Positions 1 to 7,816 of a stretch of DNA of 8,212 bases are shown here, piece after piece. The DNA lies in NCBI GenBank assembly GCA_035533255.1, contig DATLUE010000123.1, positions 1-8,212 on the forward strand, given 5' to 3'. The translations under genes and the position numbers were made by a program. The stretch is from CAIKMD01 sp035533255 (lineage in GTDB: Bacteria > Pseudomonadota > Alphaproteobacteria > ATCC43930 > CGMCC-115725). The notes below the pieces were generated by a model. The model searched no databases, was not told where the DNA came from, and saw only the letters and a list, made by a program, of their open reading frames with translations. Position 1 is the first letter of the stretch, and each line of letters opens with the position of its first letter.

Positions 1-33
1 AGTTCCGAAACTGAATCGAAGACCTTCGCTTGA
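1..33 (+). CDS. possible 3' end of an upstream gene (partial)
   Basis: Reading frame 1 is open from the left edge to a TGA at 31-33 and would encode a ten-residue tail (SSETESKTFA). If real, it ends 19 nt before the preferred sbcD start, which is the spacing expected inside an operon and leaves no room for a promoter between the two. The stretch is too short to judge coding character. Frame 2 is also open here, continuous with sbcD, so the alternative is that this is simply upstream leader sequence. Confidence 0.3.
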   Translation, partial: SSETESKTFA

Positions 34-38
34 ACACC

Positions 39-43
39 GGAGA
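39..43 (+). promoter_or_regulatory. ribosome binding site of sbcD
   Basis: GGAGA lies 9 nt before the ATG at 53. It touches the earlier in-frame ATG at 44 and so cannot serve that one. This decides the start in favour of position 53, which gives the family-typical N-terminus MIRILHTADWH. Confidence 0.6.
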
Positions 44-52
44 ATGACGGCA

Positions 53-1285
53 ATGATTCGTATCCTCCACACGGCTGATTGGCACGTAGGTCAAACGCTG
101 CGCGGGTTTTCGCGCGAGCACGAGCACCGTAAAGTTTTTGAGCAGCTAGAAGAGATCGTCGTAGAGCGGAATGTGGATGCGCTCATAATCGCCGGTGACG
201 TGTTCGACAGTCAGAACCCGTCCGGAGAAGCGCAACAGCTCTTCTACAATACGCTTGTGCGGCTGAGCCGCGCTCAGCCACGAATGACAACCGTGATCGT
301 TGCCGGCAACCACGATGCCGCTGGTCGTTTGGAGGCGCCGCGGCCTTTGTTGGAGGCATTCAACATCCGCGTTGTGGGAAACGTGCGGCGGCATGACGGG
401 CGGGTCGAGGCCGCACGTCACCTCGTGCCGATCGCTGACGCAAGCGGTGCGGTGGCTGCTCATGTCTTGGCGGTCTCCTACCCGACTGCCGCGTGTCTTC
501 CAAACTTGACGCGATTGGATGGCGAGTCGGGCTCGCCTGTCATCGCCGGGGTGCGGAGTCTCTACGCGGAATTGCTCGACACGTTACGGGGGCAGATAGA
601 CGGTTTGCCGCTTGTCCTGACAGGGCACCTCCATGTCGCGGGCGGTATCGAGTCGGAAGGTGCCGAGCGCCGAATCCTGGTCGGTGGTCAGCATGCCGTG
701 CCGCATGACGTATTCCCAACGGAAGCGAGCTACGTAGCGCTCGGCCACCTGCACAAGGCCCAAGCCATCGGCCGCGATACCGTCCGCTATTCGGGATCAC
801 TGATCCCCTTGTCGGCGACGGAGCAGCCTTACGAGCATGGGGTCACGCTTGTGAGCCTCGATGGCGCGCAGGTCGCGTCTGACCATATCCCGGTCAATCG
901 GCCAGTTCCATTCCTTCGCCTTCCGGAGGCGGGCGATATGCGTTTGTCGGAGCTTGGTGATCACCTAACGGCATTGAACCTCCCGTCGGACTTGATCACC
1001 CATGAGCGACCATTCCTCCAGGTCAGACTTTCCCGCGACGGACTTCCATCTGGATTCAGGGAGGAGATCGACCGCATCGCTGAGAACTTTCCGGTGCGCG
1101 TCGTCGATGCCCGCGTCGCCGCGATACCCGGCGCACTGAATAGAGAGGCTCTTACCGATCCTTTGATCCGGTTGGCGGAACGAGATCCAGAGGATTTGTT
1201 TAAGCTTGCGTTCGAACGCGCGTTCGGCGTGGCTCCTGATGCCGCCCATTTGGATGTTTTCAATCAGGCGCGCGCGGAGGCGTAA
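53..1285 (+). CDS. sbcD: SbcD, nuclease subunit of the SbcCD (Mre11-Rad50 type) complex
   Basis: This is the metal-dependent nuclease subunit of SbcCD, which with SbcC cleaves hairpins and palindromes, degrades double-strand ends and cuts DNA beside bound protein. The 410-residue length (E. coli SbcD is 400) and the calcineurin-like phosphoesterase motifs are complete. Counting from M1 at 53, they are D9 and H11 in ADWH, D49 in AGDVFD, N86-H87-D88 in AGNHD, H192 and H194 in TGHLH, and H232 and H234 in LGHLH, followed by YSGS. Residues from about 280 to the end fit the C-terminal capping and SbcC-binding region. An in-frame ATG at 44 would add three residues but lacks a spaced ribosome binding site. 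The stop is 3 nt before sbcC, so the two are translated from one message. No catalytic residue is missing. The family assignment is secure. Whether this is the cell's only SbcD or an accessory copy cannot be told from this window. Confidence 0.96.
   Translation: MIRILHTADWHVGQTLRGFSREHEHRKVFEQLEEIVVERNVDALIIAGDVFDSQNPSGEAQQLFYNTLVRLSRAQPRMTTVIVAGNHDAAGRLEAPRPLLEAFNIRVVGNVRRHDGRVEAARHLVPIADASGAVAAHVLAVSYPTAACLPNLTRLDGESGSPVIAGVRSLYAELLDTLRGQIDGLPLVLTGHLHVAGGIESEGAERRILVGGQHAVPHDVFPTEASYVALGHLHKAQAIGRDTVRYSGSLIPLSATEQPYEHGVTLVSLDGAQVASDHIPVNRPVPFLRLPEAGDMRLSELGDHLTALNLPSDLITHERPFLQVRLSRDGLPSGFREEIDRIAENFPVRVVDARVAAIPGALNREALTDPLIRLAERDPEDLFKLAFERAFGVAPDAAHLDVFNQARAEA
1276..1280 (+). promoter_or_regulatory. 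ribosome binding site of sbcC
   Basis: GGAGG lies 8 nt before the sbcC ATG at 1289. It sits inside the last codons of sbcD, so ribosomes finishing sbcD stop next to it. This is consistent with coupled synthesis of the two subunits. Confidence 0.75.
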
Positions 1286-1288
1286 CCT

Positions 1289-4200
1289 ATGCGCATCTTG
1301 GCCATTCGCGGCGAAAATTTGGCTAGTCTCGCGGCACCGTTTGAAATTGATCTCGCGGCAGGGCCACTCGCGGGTTCCGGCCTCTTTGCCATCACCGGCG
1401 AGACTGGCGCCGGGAAGTCTACTATCCTTGATGCGCTGTGCCTCGCGCTCTATGGCGAATATCCGCGCGTCTCTGTTAGCCGGCGGGAAAATGTTCCTGA
1501 TCCCAGCGGAGAAGCGATTTCCATTCGTGACGGCCGCGCGATCCTGCGCCGAGGCGCCGGTGGCGGATATGCCGAGGTAGATTTCATCGGGCATGATGGT
1601 GAGCGCTACCGCGTCCGTTGGGAGGCCAATCGCGCGCGAGGCCGGGCAAATGGGCGGCTACAGAATGAGCAGCGCGCATTGTTCCGACTTGATGACGGCA
1701 GCGCAGTGGCGATTGGCAAGACCCAGGTTCGCGAGGCCGTGGAAGCGAGAACCGATCTTACATTCGATCAGTTCCGGCGAACGGTGCTTCTCGCTCAGGG
1801 CGAATTCGACGCCTTCCTTCTCGCCGCTGAGAACGAGCGCGCGGAATTACTTGAGAAGATCACAGGCACGGAAATCTACGCAGCAATCTCGGTTCGCGTC
1901 CATGATGGGACAGAAGGCCGACTAAGAATTGTCGAGCAGTTGGAGCAGCGTCGTAGCGACATCGGTCTCCTCGGTGACGATGCCAGGCAGGGGCTGCTCG
2001 GCGAGCAAAGGCAGCTTGCTTCTACCATCGCGCAGAAAGCCGCAGAGCGCGATCAGCACAATGGGCGGTTGGATCATTTTAAGCGGGTCACTGCAGCCCG
2101 GAGTGCTCTCACTCAGGCTGAGGCCCAGGCGGCGGCGGCGCGCGCGACGCGCGAGGCAGCCGCTGGTGAGTATAGGTCTCTTGCCGAATTCGATCTGATC
2201 GAGCCGCTTCGCCCGTTGTCGGTCGACTTGGAGAATGCTCGGCGCTCGGCGACGGAAGCCGAGAACCGCCTCGACGAATTGCTGGCCGCGCGCGGAGACG
2301 CGCAGACGCTCGACGACGCGGTTTCGGTTCGACTCTCGGAGGCAACGGCGGTCGACGCGACCGCCGAGGAAATCTTCAAGGGTTTTGGACCGCACTGGAG
2401 CGAGGCGGAAAAACTCGACGCAGACTTGGCGACTGCCCGAACCGAGTTCGATAGCGCGGCGGAGAAATCGCGGCAGACGGAGACGGCGCTGGCAATCCAC
2501 GTCGCGACCCTCGCCGAGCTTGATCGAACTCTTGATCAGACGACGGACTCGCATCGAAGAGCAACGGCTCGATTGAAGGATCAATCTGGTCGCGGCTTGC
2601 TTGCCGACCGTCTCGATGAGGTGACGGCCCTCCTAGCGAAGCGGCTGACCCTCAAACGGGACTGCGCCACGGCGGTGTCGGGAGGCGCCGAGGCACGCAA
2701 TACCGTGGCGCTATTAGATGCGGAAATAGCTGAGATCTCGGCAAAACTTGCGGGTGATCGTGGTCAAAGGGAGGCCTACACCCGCGATATCGCCCCGCGG
2801 CGAAGCAGTCTTGCTGCGATTGACGAAGCGGCGCTCCATGACCGTGATGCAAACCTTCAGCGGGTCCTGGAGGCGGTGCGAGAAGCAAGTACAGCCTGTG
2901 AACGGCACATTCGTGCAGCGGCGGAGCTGGCGCGTGGGGAGTCCCAGCTCGCCGTTTTGGCGCAAGAGATGAGCGCCGCCGGCGCCGAAATCGCTAGCGC
3001 CGAATCCGAACAGCACCGCGATCGCACAGCTCGTTCAGAAATCGCGCCTCTTGCGGACCTCGCAGATGAAGCCGTCTCGCCGGAGGCCGTGCATCTACGC
3101 AGCATGCTGGTCCCGGATACGGCTTGTCCTGTTTGCGGTAGTACAGACCATCCCCATCTTGCGCACCCGAGCGTGGTGAATGACATGGTGGCGACTGTCC
3201 GCCGCCGCCGCCAGGAACTGGATGCAGCGTTGGCGGCGACGAGCCTGCGCTTAGGCACGGCCACGCGTTCGCTCGCTGCCGCCGAGGCGCGGCAATCGGA
3301 GACCAACCGCGGGATCGACATTGCGCGCCATCAATTGTTGTCGGCCGCGGGTGATTTCGCCGAGCAACGATCGTTGGTGAGTGACGCCTGCGCCTTGGCG
3401 GGGTTGGCGGCACCGGCGCCGCTGGAACCGAACGACCAAGCCACGTCCGACTTAGCGGCGCTCACCGCGACAGCGAGGGCAGAGCGTCTTTCGATCGCTT
3501 CCCCGCTCGCCGACGCCAGACGGCTCCGGACAGAAATTGACGGATTGCAGCGGGAGCACGACGCGCTCGGTGTAGCGATTGAAGCGGTGACCGGAAACAT
3601 CGAGGAACGGCGCTCGGGGCTGCACGCAGCGCAATTGAAGGTCAACGAATACTCGGTTCGCGGAGTGGATCTCACGGATCGTCTCGAGTCCATCGACCGC
3701 GAGATCGCGCCGTTTCTAGTCGCAGGAGACCGAACGCCGGAGGAACTCGACGTTGATCCCGAGGGTGTGGCCGCCGCCCTCAGGATCGTCGCCGAGGAAT
3801 ACGGCGCGTTGCGCAAGCAAATTGGCGAGCTCGACCTAAGATTGCAGCGGTTAGCACCCGATCGCGCAGTGGCCGCTGCTTCGCTGGAGCATGCCCGGTT
3901 GCAGGTTACAGAGACTGCTGCCCGTCTCGATCAACGTCGTTCCGTCGTGGACGAGAAGACGCTTGCCCGGGCCGGGCTCCTTGATGGCGAAGCGACGGGT
4001 GTTCACCGCACACGGATAAACGAGGCCCGTCGAACAGCTCGGGAAACGCTCGCGGCCGTGCGCGAGGAGAAGTCGACCGCCGCCGCCGCGCTCCAGGGCG
4101 CCGGCGCTCGCTGCGAAGAGGCCGCGTCGGCGTTGGAAGCCGCAAAGCGGCGTCGAACCTCAGCGGAAGACACCTTCGGCGCGGCCTGCCAGAGCGTCGC

Positions 4201-5074
4201 GCGCTCGCCTGATGAGGTGGCCGCACTAATTGTGGCGGATCCATCCGAGCGCTTGACGCTGCGAACGCGAATTCAGGAGATCGACCGAGCCGTGAACGAC
4301 AGCGGCGCGGCGGTTCTGACGCGGCAGAATGACTTGAGCAGGGCTCTTGAAGCCTTTGATGAGACGACTGACGCGGAGGTGTTAGCCGCGGCAGTTGCCG
4401 CGTTGGCGACGGAGATCGGTGAGCTCCATCAACGAACCGGCGTGCTTTCGGCGCTGCTAGTACGAGACGACGCGGCGCGGCTGGCAGCCGCAACGATGTC
4501 GGCCGAGATCGAATCAGCGAAAAGGGAGCTTGAGATTTGGCGAGCCGTCGACGACGTGATTGGCTCGGCCAGCGGTGATCGCTTTCGGCGCTTTGTCCAG
4601 GGCGTCACACTCGATCATTTGGTCCACCTGGCCAACGATCATCTCAGCGCGCTGAGCCCGCGATATCGGCTTGCGCGTGGGGCTGAGTCCGACCTCACGC
4701 TACAGGTGGTTGATCGCGACATGGGCGACGAGATGCGCGCAACCAGAAGCCTATCGGGCGGTGAACGTTTCCTGGTTTCGTTGGCGCTCGCGTTGGCGCT
4801 GTCAGGTCTCGAAGGCCGATCGTCCTTTGTCGATACCCTCTTCATCGACGAAGGCTTCGGATCGCTCGATGCTGAGACGCTCGACTTGGCAGTAGATGCG
4901 CTAGAAACCTTACAGGGCAGAGGTCAGAAGGTTGGCGTCATCACGCATGTGGCCGCCATGATCGAGCGGATCGCCGTGCAGGTTCGCGTAGAAAAGCGCG
5001 GCGCTGGACGATCGGAGATTCGAGTTTCTGATGGGATGGGTACGACTGGGCCTGCCATGAGTGCCGTAGAATAG
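1289..5074 (+). CDS. sbcC: SbcC, Rad50-type SMC-like ATPase with zinc hook
   Basis: This is the ATPase and DNA-tethering subunit of SbcCD. At 1261 residues it is longer than E. coli SbcC (1048), and the extra length appears to lie in the coiled-coil arms. The N-terminal half of the ATPase head carries the Walker A motif GETGAGKST at 37-45 and the Q-loop LLAQGEFDAFL at 167-177. Long Ala/Glu/Arg-rich heptad-like arms run from about 195 to 600 and from about 630 to 1080. Between them is the zinc hook CPVCGS, with C613 and C616 almost exactly at the midpoint. The C-terminal half of the head has the signature motif LSGGERF at 1155-1161, Walker B LFIDE at 1184-1188 with E1188 as the catalytic glutamate, the D-loop SLD at 1192-1194, and H1220 in VITH. 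All motifs are intact, so the protein should be active. It lies 3 nt after sbcD and 54 nt before the next gene. Confidence 0.97.
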   Translation: MRILAIRGENLASLAAPFEIDLAAGPLAGSGLFAITGETGAGKSTILDALCLALYGEYPRVSVSRRENVPDPSGEAISIRDGRAILRRGAGGGYAEVDFIGHDGERYRVRWEANRARGRANGRLQNEQRALFRLDDGSAVAIGKTQVREAVEARTDLTFDQFRRTVLLAQGEFDAFLLAAENERAELLEKITGTEIYAAISVRVHDGTEGRLRIVEQLEQRRSDIGLLGDDARQGLLGEQRQLASTIAQKAAERDQHNGRLDHFKRVTAARSALTQAEAQAAAARATREAAAGEYRSLAEFDLIEPLRPLSVDLENARRSATEAENRLDELLAARGDAQTLDDAVSVRLSEATAVDATAEEIFKGFGPHWSEAEKLDADLATARTEFDSAAEKSRQTETALAIHVATLAELDRTLDQTTDSHRRATARLKDQSGRGLLADRLDEVTALLAKRLTLKRDCATAVSGGAEARNTVALLDAEIAEISAKLAGDRGQREAYTRDIAPRRSSLAAIDEAALHDRDANLQRVLEAVREASTACERHIRAAAELARGESQLAVLAQEMSAAGAEIASAESEQHRDRTARSEIAPLADLADEAVSPEAVHLRSMLVPDTACPVCGSTDHPHLAHPSVVNDMVATVRRRRQELDAALAATSLRLGTATRSLAAAEARQSETNRGIDIARHQLLSAAGDFAEQRSLVSDACALAGLAAPAPLEPNDQATSDLAALTATARAERLSIASPLADARRLRTEIDGLQREHDALGVAIEAVTGNIEERRSGLHAAQLKVNEYSVRGVDLTDRLESIDREIAPFLVAGDRTPEELDVDPEGVAAALRIVAEEYGALRKQIGELDLRLQRLAPDRAVAAASLEHARLQVTETAARLDQRRSVVDEKTLARAGLLDGEATGVHRTRINEARRTARETLAAVREEKSTAAAALQGAGARCEEAASALEAAKRRRTSAEDTFGAACQSVARSPDEVAALIVADPSERLTLRTRIQEIDRAVNDSGAAVLTRQNDLSRALEAFDETTDAEVLAAAVAALATEIGELHQRTGVLSALLVRDDAARLAAATMSAEIESAKRELEIWRAVDDVIGSASGDRFRRFVQGVTLDHLVHLANDHLSALSPRYRLARGAESDLTLQVVDRDMGDEMRATRSLSGGERFLVSLALALALSGLEGRSSFVDTLFIDEGFGSLDAETLDLAVDALETLQGRGQKVGVITHVAAMIERIAVQVRVEKRGAGRSEIRVSDGMGTTGPAMSAVE

Positions 5075-5113
5075 GTGTCAGGAGATCCCGCCGCTTCGGA
5101 ACGTTTAAGATCG

Positions 5114-5120
5114 AGAAGGA
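5114..5120 (+). promoter_or_regulatory. ribosome binding site of the 194-residue unknown gene
   Basis: AGAAGGA lies 8 nt before the ATG at 5129. It supports that start over the in-frame GTG at 5075, which directly follows the sbcC stop codon and has no spaced Shine-Dalgarno sequence beyond the sbcC coding end. Confidence 0.6.
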
Positions 5121-5128
5121 AAGGGTTG

Positions 5129-5713
5129 ATGGAAAAATATCACCTCAAGCTGACCGAGGACGAGGCGGCAACACTTGCGAAGATCGATCTGAGCGAAACT
5201 CATCGTAATCATGATGAAGGCCATGCAGCATATAAAGCAAATGCACAGCCGATCCTCGCCTTGCTCCAATCTCTGAGCGACAGGTCTGCGGTTCCCCAAG
5301 AAAGGCTGAACTACTGGAATGACCCACGTTACCAACAGAGTAGGATCAAAGCATCGCGCAAAGGCCTATTCGAAAGGAACGGTCGCAAAGGCGCCGATAT
5401 TTACACGCATCCGAATTTTATCCGTCACCTTCGCTATTTTCTCTTCGGCGCCAAGCTTTCTGACGAAGTCATCATGGCATTTGAGGAGAAAGTCGGTAAT
5501 CCGCAGTGGGTTTCCTCAAGTGACATCGTTCCAATCGGGAAGTTCGCCCGGGATCTCACCCGCCAATACCGCTTGGACCAGGCTGACGCTCCAGAGGAGT
5601 TCTTCAAACTGTGCCTCGACATGGGGCTCAGCTTAACGACGGCCGAGAGCGTCATGCGGTCGGTCAAGCAAATTCGATCCGGGTCTTACGCGAAACCGGC
5701 TTACTCCAATTAA
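5129..5713 (+). CDS. unknown 194-residue protein, third gene of the sbcDC operon
   Basis: I do not recognise this protein. It looks soluble, with no signal peptide or membrane segment. Residues 1-55 are polar and look helical. A basic stretch at 72-87 (R72, K74, R77, K78, R83, R86, K87) leads into an aromatic, His-containing segment IYTHPNFIRHLRYFLFG at 91-107. The part from about 111 to 183 looks helical again and includes SSSDIVPIGKFARDL at 129-143 and EEFFKLCLDMGLSLT at 156-170. There is no obvious nuclease, ATPase or zinc motif. The basic patch could contact DNA or RNA, but that is a guess. The ATG at 5129 was chosen for its well-spaced ribosome binding site; a GTG start at 5075 would add 18 residues. 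Sampled 60-nt lines are 28-31 G+C, clearly poorer than most of sbcC, which may point to a separate origin. The gene lies between sbcC (54 nt) and the J-domain gene (24 nt), so it probably works with both. Confidence 0.8.
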   Translation: MEKYHLKLTEDEAATLAKIDLSETHRNHDEGHAAYKANAQPILALLQSLSDRSAVPQERLNYWNDPRYQQSRIKASRKGLFERNGRKGADIYTHPNFIRHLRYFLFGAKLSDEVIMAFEEKVGNPQWVSSSDIVPIGKFARDLTRQYRLDQADAPEEFFKLCLDMGLSLTTAESVMRSVKQIRSGSYAKPAYSN

Positions 5714-5726
5714 TTGAGGCGTGACC

Positions 5727-5731
5727 GGGGA
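5727..5731 (+). promoter_or_regulatory. ribosome binding site of the J-domain protein gene
   Basis: GGGGA lies 6 nt before the ATG at 5738. It favours that start over the in-frame TTG at 5714, which immediately follows the previous stop codon. Confidence 0.55.
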
Positions 5732-5737
5732 TCTTGC

Positions 5738-7816
5738 ATGAGCTTTCTGAAGCGGCTTTTGGGTATCTCCGGGTCTGGCAACAAGAGGCCGTCGCAGCCG
5801 GCTGCGGTATCGCCGCCGCTAGCGCCGGCGCCCACATCGAGGAATGTAGTCGACCGCTACTACGCGACTACGGCGCAGGTGCAGGGAGCAATGTCGCGGC
5901 GGGACTATGACGCTGCTGCTCGAGCGGTGCGCGAAAATCTGAAGCTTATTCCTACATGGGTGAACGCAACCCGACGCGAGTACGGGTCCTTCGACATCAG
6001 TTCGATCCCGGGAATTGAACAGGGCGGCATCGCCCTTGCTCTTATGGGCGACGACGAAGGCCTTGCTGAGATGCGTAGGATCGCCGCGCAGACACCGGAA
6101 CTGGAGCCCTGGTCGGATCGCGTTGAACAAAGCGGCAAGGATCGCCAGCTTTTTCGCACGATCATGGAAGCTGTCGAGGCGTCACCTGGGTGCCTGCAGA
6201 ACGACGTGACGGCTCTTGTCGGGGAGGCTGACGGCTCGCGCGTCGCTCTTTTGATCGGCTATCTCGAAAAGGCGGGCAAATTCGCCCGCGTTAAAGCCGG
6301 CAAGACATACAGGCTTGTTTTGCCCGGCGCGGCAGATTTCCCGACGCCGCCGCCGAAGCGCGGGGTCGCTTCCCACCGGAAGGACAGGAAACCCCCACCG
6401 CTGCATGAGATCGATATAGCTAAGCTCGACTATGTTCCCCTGCCGCGCTCGCCGTCCAAATGGGAAGAAGCGCAGGCCGACGCGGAGCGGCGAAAGGTGA
6501 CAGATGCAGTCGAACCCTTCGAGCTGCGCGACGCCAGGTGGCGCATTGCATCCATCGACAAGATCAAGCCGGCGGAGCGCCCCGATACAGCGTTCCGAAT
6601 AAGTCAGCTGGGCGCAGCGGGACTCTTTCTGATTGACGATCTCGGCAAGGCGGAGGGCCTTGGGCCGATAGAGGCGTCAGCCCTTCGCTATGACCATGCG
6701 GGCGTGGTGTCGAACAAAGTCGCCCTGCTGCGGGATGTGTACCGTTATGCGGTGCACCCGACGGGTCATGGGATGATCGCGCTGTCGCGGCAGGCAATTC
6801 TCCACGCCTACGATGACGAGCTGAGGCCGATCTGTGAAACCACGCTCGCGGCCGCGCCGGAGATCGCTGCGATCCGCAAGCGTTTCGAGATTTCAGATGA
6901 TGAATTGAAAAACCACGTCCGATGCATCGCGCTCTCCTGCGACACATCGCGCTATCTCTTCACCGTCGTCGACGAAGCCTGGTGCGTCGGCTTAGACGGC
7001 ATCGGCCTTTGGGGTGCGAAGCTGCCTGTCAAAGACGGTTGGACGCAAGTGGCGACACCGAGCGGCGGCTTCGGCACAAGCGAAGAAGTCGGTCGTGCTC
7101 TTGCCTTGATGGATCTCAAACTCCCGATCACGCCGGATGAGTTGAAGAGCCGCTATCGAGCGCTGGCAAAGAAGTGGCACCCCGATCTGAACCCGGGAGA
7201 TCCCAAGTCGGATGAAAAGATGGCGGCGCTCAGCACTGCTGCCGAGATTCTGACTGGCATCGACGCAAGCACGTTGCCCGAATATGCCGGTGCGAGGTTC
7301 GCGCAAGAGCTTCACCGTGGCACGATCGGGGCAGGCGGCCGGACACTCACGCTGACCATGAGCCTGCAGGTTAGTGAGAAATTTGCCTCAGACTGGATTT
7401 ACGCAGCGAGCTTCGCGGCCGCGTCGAACAGCGTCTATCTGGCTGGCTATTCCGGCCGGATCGTGCTCGTAGACGAGAACGGGGATGGGGTCAGAGTGTA
7501 CGACATAGGTGCTGTACCGCGGCAGATCGTGGACACTGGTAAATACCTCTACTTGCTCACCTACACCCGTCTCTACGTCATCAAGGACAATGCCCTTCAT
7601 GCTCTGATCGATACTTTTGAAGGCGGCGAGTTGTTGGTGGCCGAGGACGGATTCGGACTCCTCGAGAAGAAGCGCCTACGTTGGTTCAAACCCGATGGCG
7701 GCTATGCCGGCAGCGTTGTGACACGCGATCCGATCCGGCGCGCTTATTTTTGCAACAGCAGCCTGATCATGGAGACTCGCCAGATGCGAGCACGCTTCGA
7801 GGGGGTCTTGGGTTGA
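5738..7816 (+). CDS. J-domain protein with winged-helix and split beta-propeller-like regions
   Basis: This is a 692-residue protein of unknown role that carries a J-domain and so probably recruits an Hsp70 (DnaK) partner. Counting from M1 at 5738, a short amphipathic N-terminus (MSFLKRLLG) is followed by a Pro/Ala-rich linker to about 35. Residues 37-130 look like helical repeats of TPR type. Residues 137-197 fit a winged helix-turn-helix, with helices and then a wing ending in KTYRLVL. A basic, proline-rich linker covers about 198-245. From about 280 to 440 the sequence has short beta-strand repeats like propeller blades. The J-domain follows at about 454-510 (YRALAKKWHPD, with H481-P482-D483 intact). 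From 520 to 690 further blade-like repeats appear (YLAGYSGRIVLVD, then YLYLLTYTRLYVI, then LLEKKRLRWFKPDGG). There is no Gly/Phe region or zinc finger, so it is not a general DnaJ. The start was chosen for its ribosome binding site; a TTG at 5714 would add eight residues. The domain reading beyond the J-domain is by eye. Confidence 0.88.
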   Translation: MSFLKRLLGISGSGNKRPSQPAAVSPPLAPAPTSRNVVDRYYATTAQVQGAMSRRDYDAAARAVRENLKLIPTWVNATRREYGSFDISSIPGIEQGGIALALMGDDEGLAEMRRIAAQTPELEPWSDRVEQSGKDRQLFRTIMEAVEASPGCLQNDVTALVGEADGSRVALLIGYLEKAGKFARVKAGKTYRLVLPGAADFPTPPPKRGVASHRKDRKPPPLHEIDIAKLDYVPLPRSPSKWEEAQADAERRKVTDAVEPFELRDARWRIASIDKIKPAERPDTAFRISQLGAAGLFLIDDLGKAEGLGPIEASALRYDHAGVVSNKVALLRDVYRYAVHPTGHGMIALSRQAILHAYDDELRPICETTLAAAPEIAAIRKRFEISDDELKNHVRCIALSCDTSRYLFTVVDEAWCVGLDGIGLWGAKLPVKDGWTQVATPSGGFGTSEEVGRALALMDLKLPITPDELKSRYRALAKKWHPDLNPGDPKSDEKMAALSTAAEILTGIDASTLPEYAGARFAQELHRGTIGAGGRTLTLTMSLQVSEKFASDWIYAASFAAASNSVYLAGYSGRIVLVDENGDGVRVYDIGAVPRQIVDTGKYLYLLTYTRLYVIKDNALHALIDTFEGGELLVAEDGFGLLEKKRLRWFKPDGGYAGSVVTRDPIRRAYFCNSSLIMETRQMRARFEGVLG

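Noticed and set aside
965..1594. Long minus-strand open frame of 209 codons across the sbcD/sbcC junction.
   Set aside because: It is antisense to two secure genes and reads as low-complexity, Arg-rich sequence typical of a shadow frame in GC-rich DNA.
2127..2160. Run of GGC/GCG units in sbcC resembling a simple repeat.
   Set aside because: It encodes Ala/Arg codons of the coiled coil and is not a regular tandem array.
2346..2366. Perfect 9-bp inverted repeat with a 3-nt loop inside sbcC.
   Set aside because: It lies in GC-rich coding sequence for the coiled-coil arm, has no T-tract for termination, and is short enough to arise by chance. That SbcCD cleaves hairpins makes it a curiosity only.
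3906..4493. Minus-strand open frame of 195 codons inside sbcC.
   Set aside because: It is antisense to the second coiled-coil arm, very rich in Arg, Pro and Ser, and without recognisable motifs; a GC-driven shadow.
5075..5128. GTG start at 5075, directly after the sbcC stop, for the unknown gene.
   Set aside because: The ATG at 5129 has a well-placed AGAAGGA, while the GTG has no spaced ribosome binding site. The 18 extra residues do not look like a conserved N-terminus.
5738..7816. Naming the fourth gene dnaJ or cbpA.
   Set aside because: Only the J-domain is shared. The J-domain is internal, and the Gly/Phe region, zinc finger and DnaJ C-terminal domains are absent, so a general co-chaperone name would mislead.
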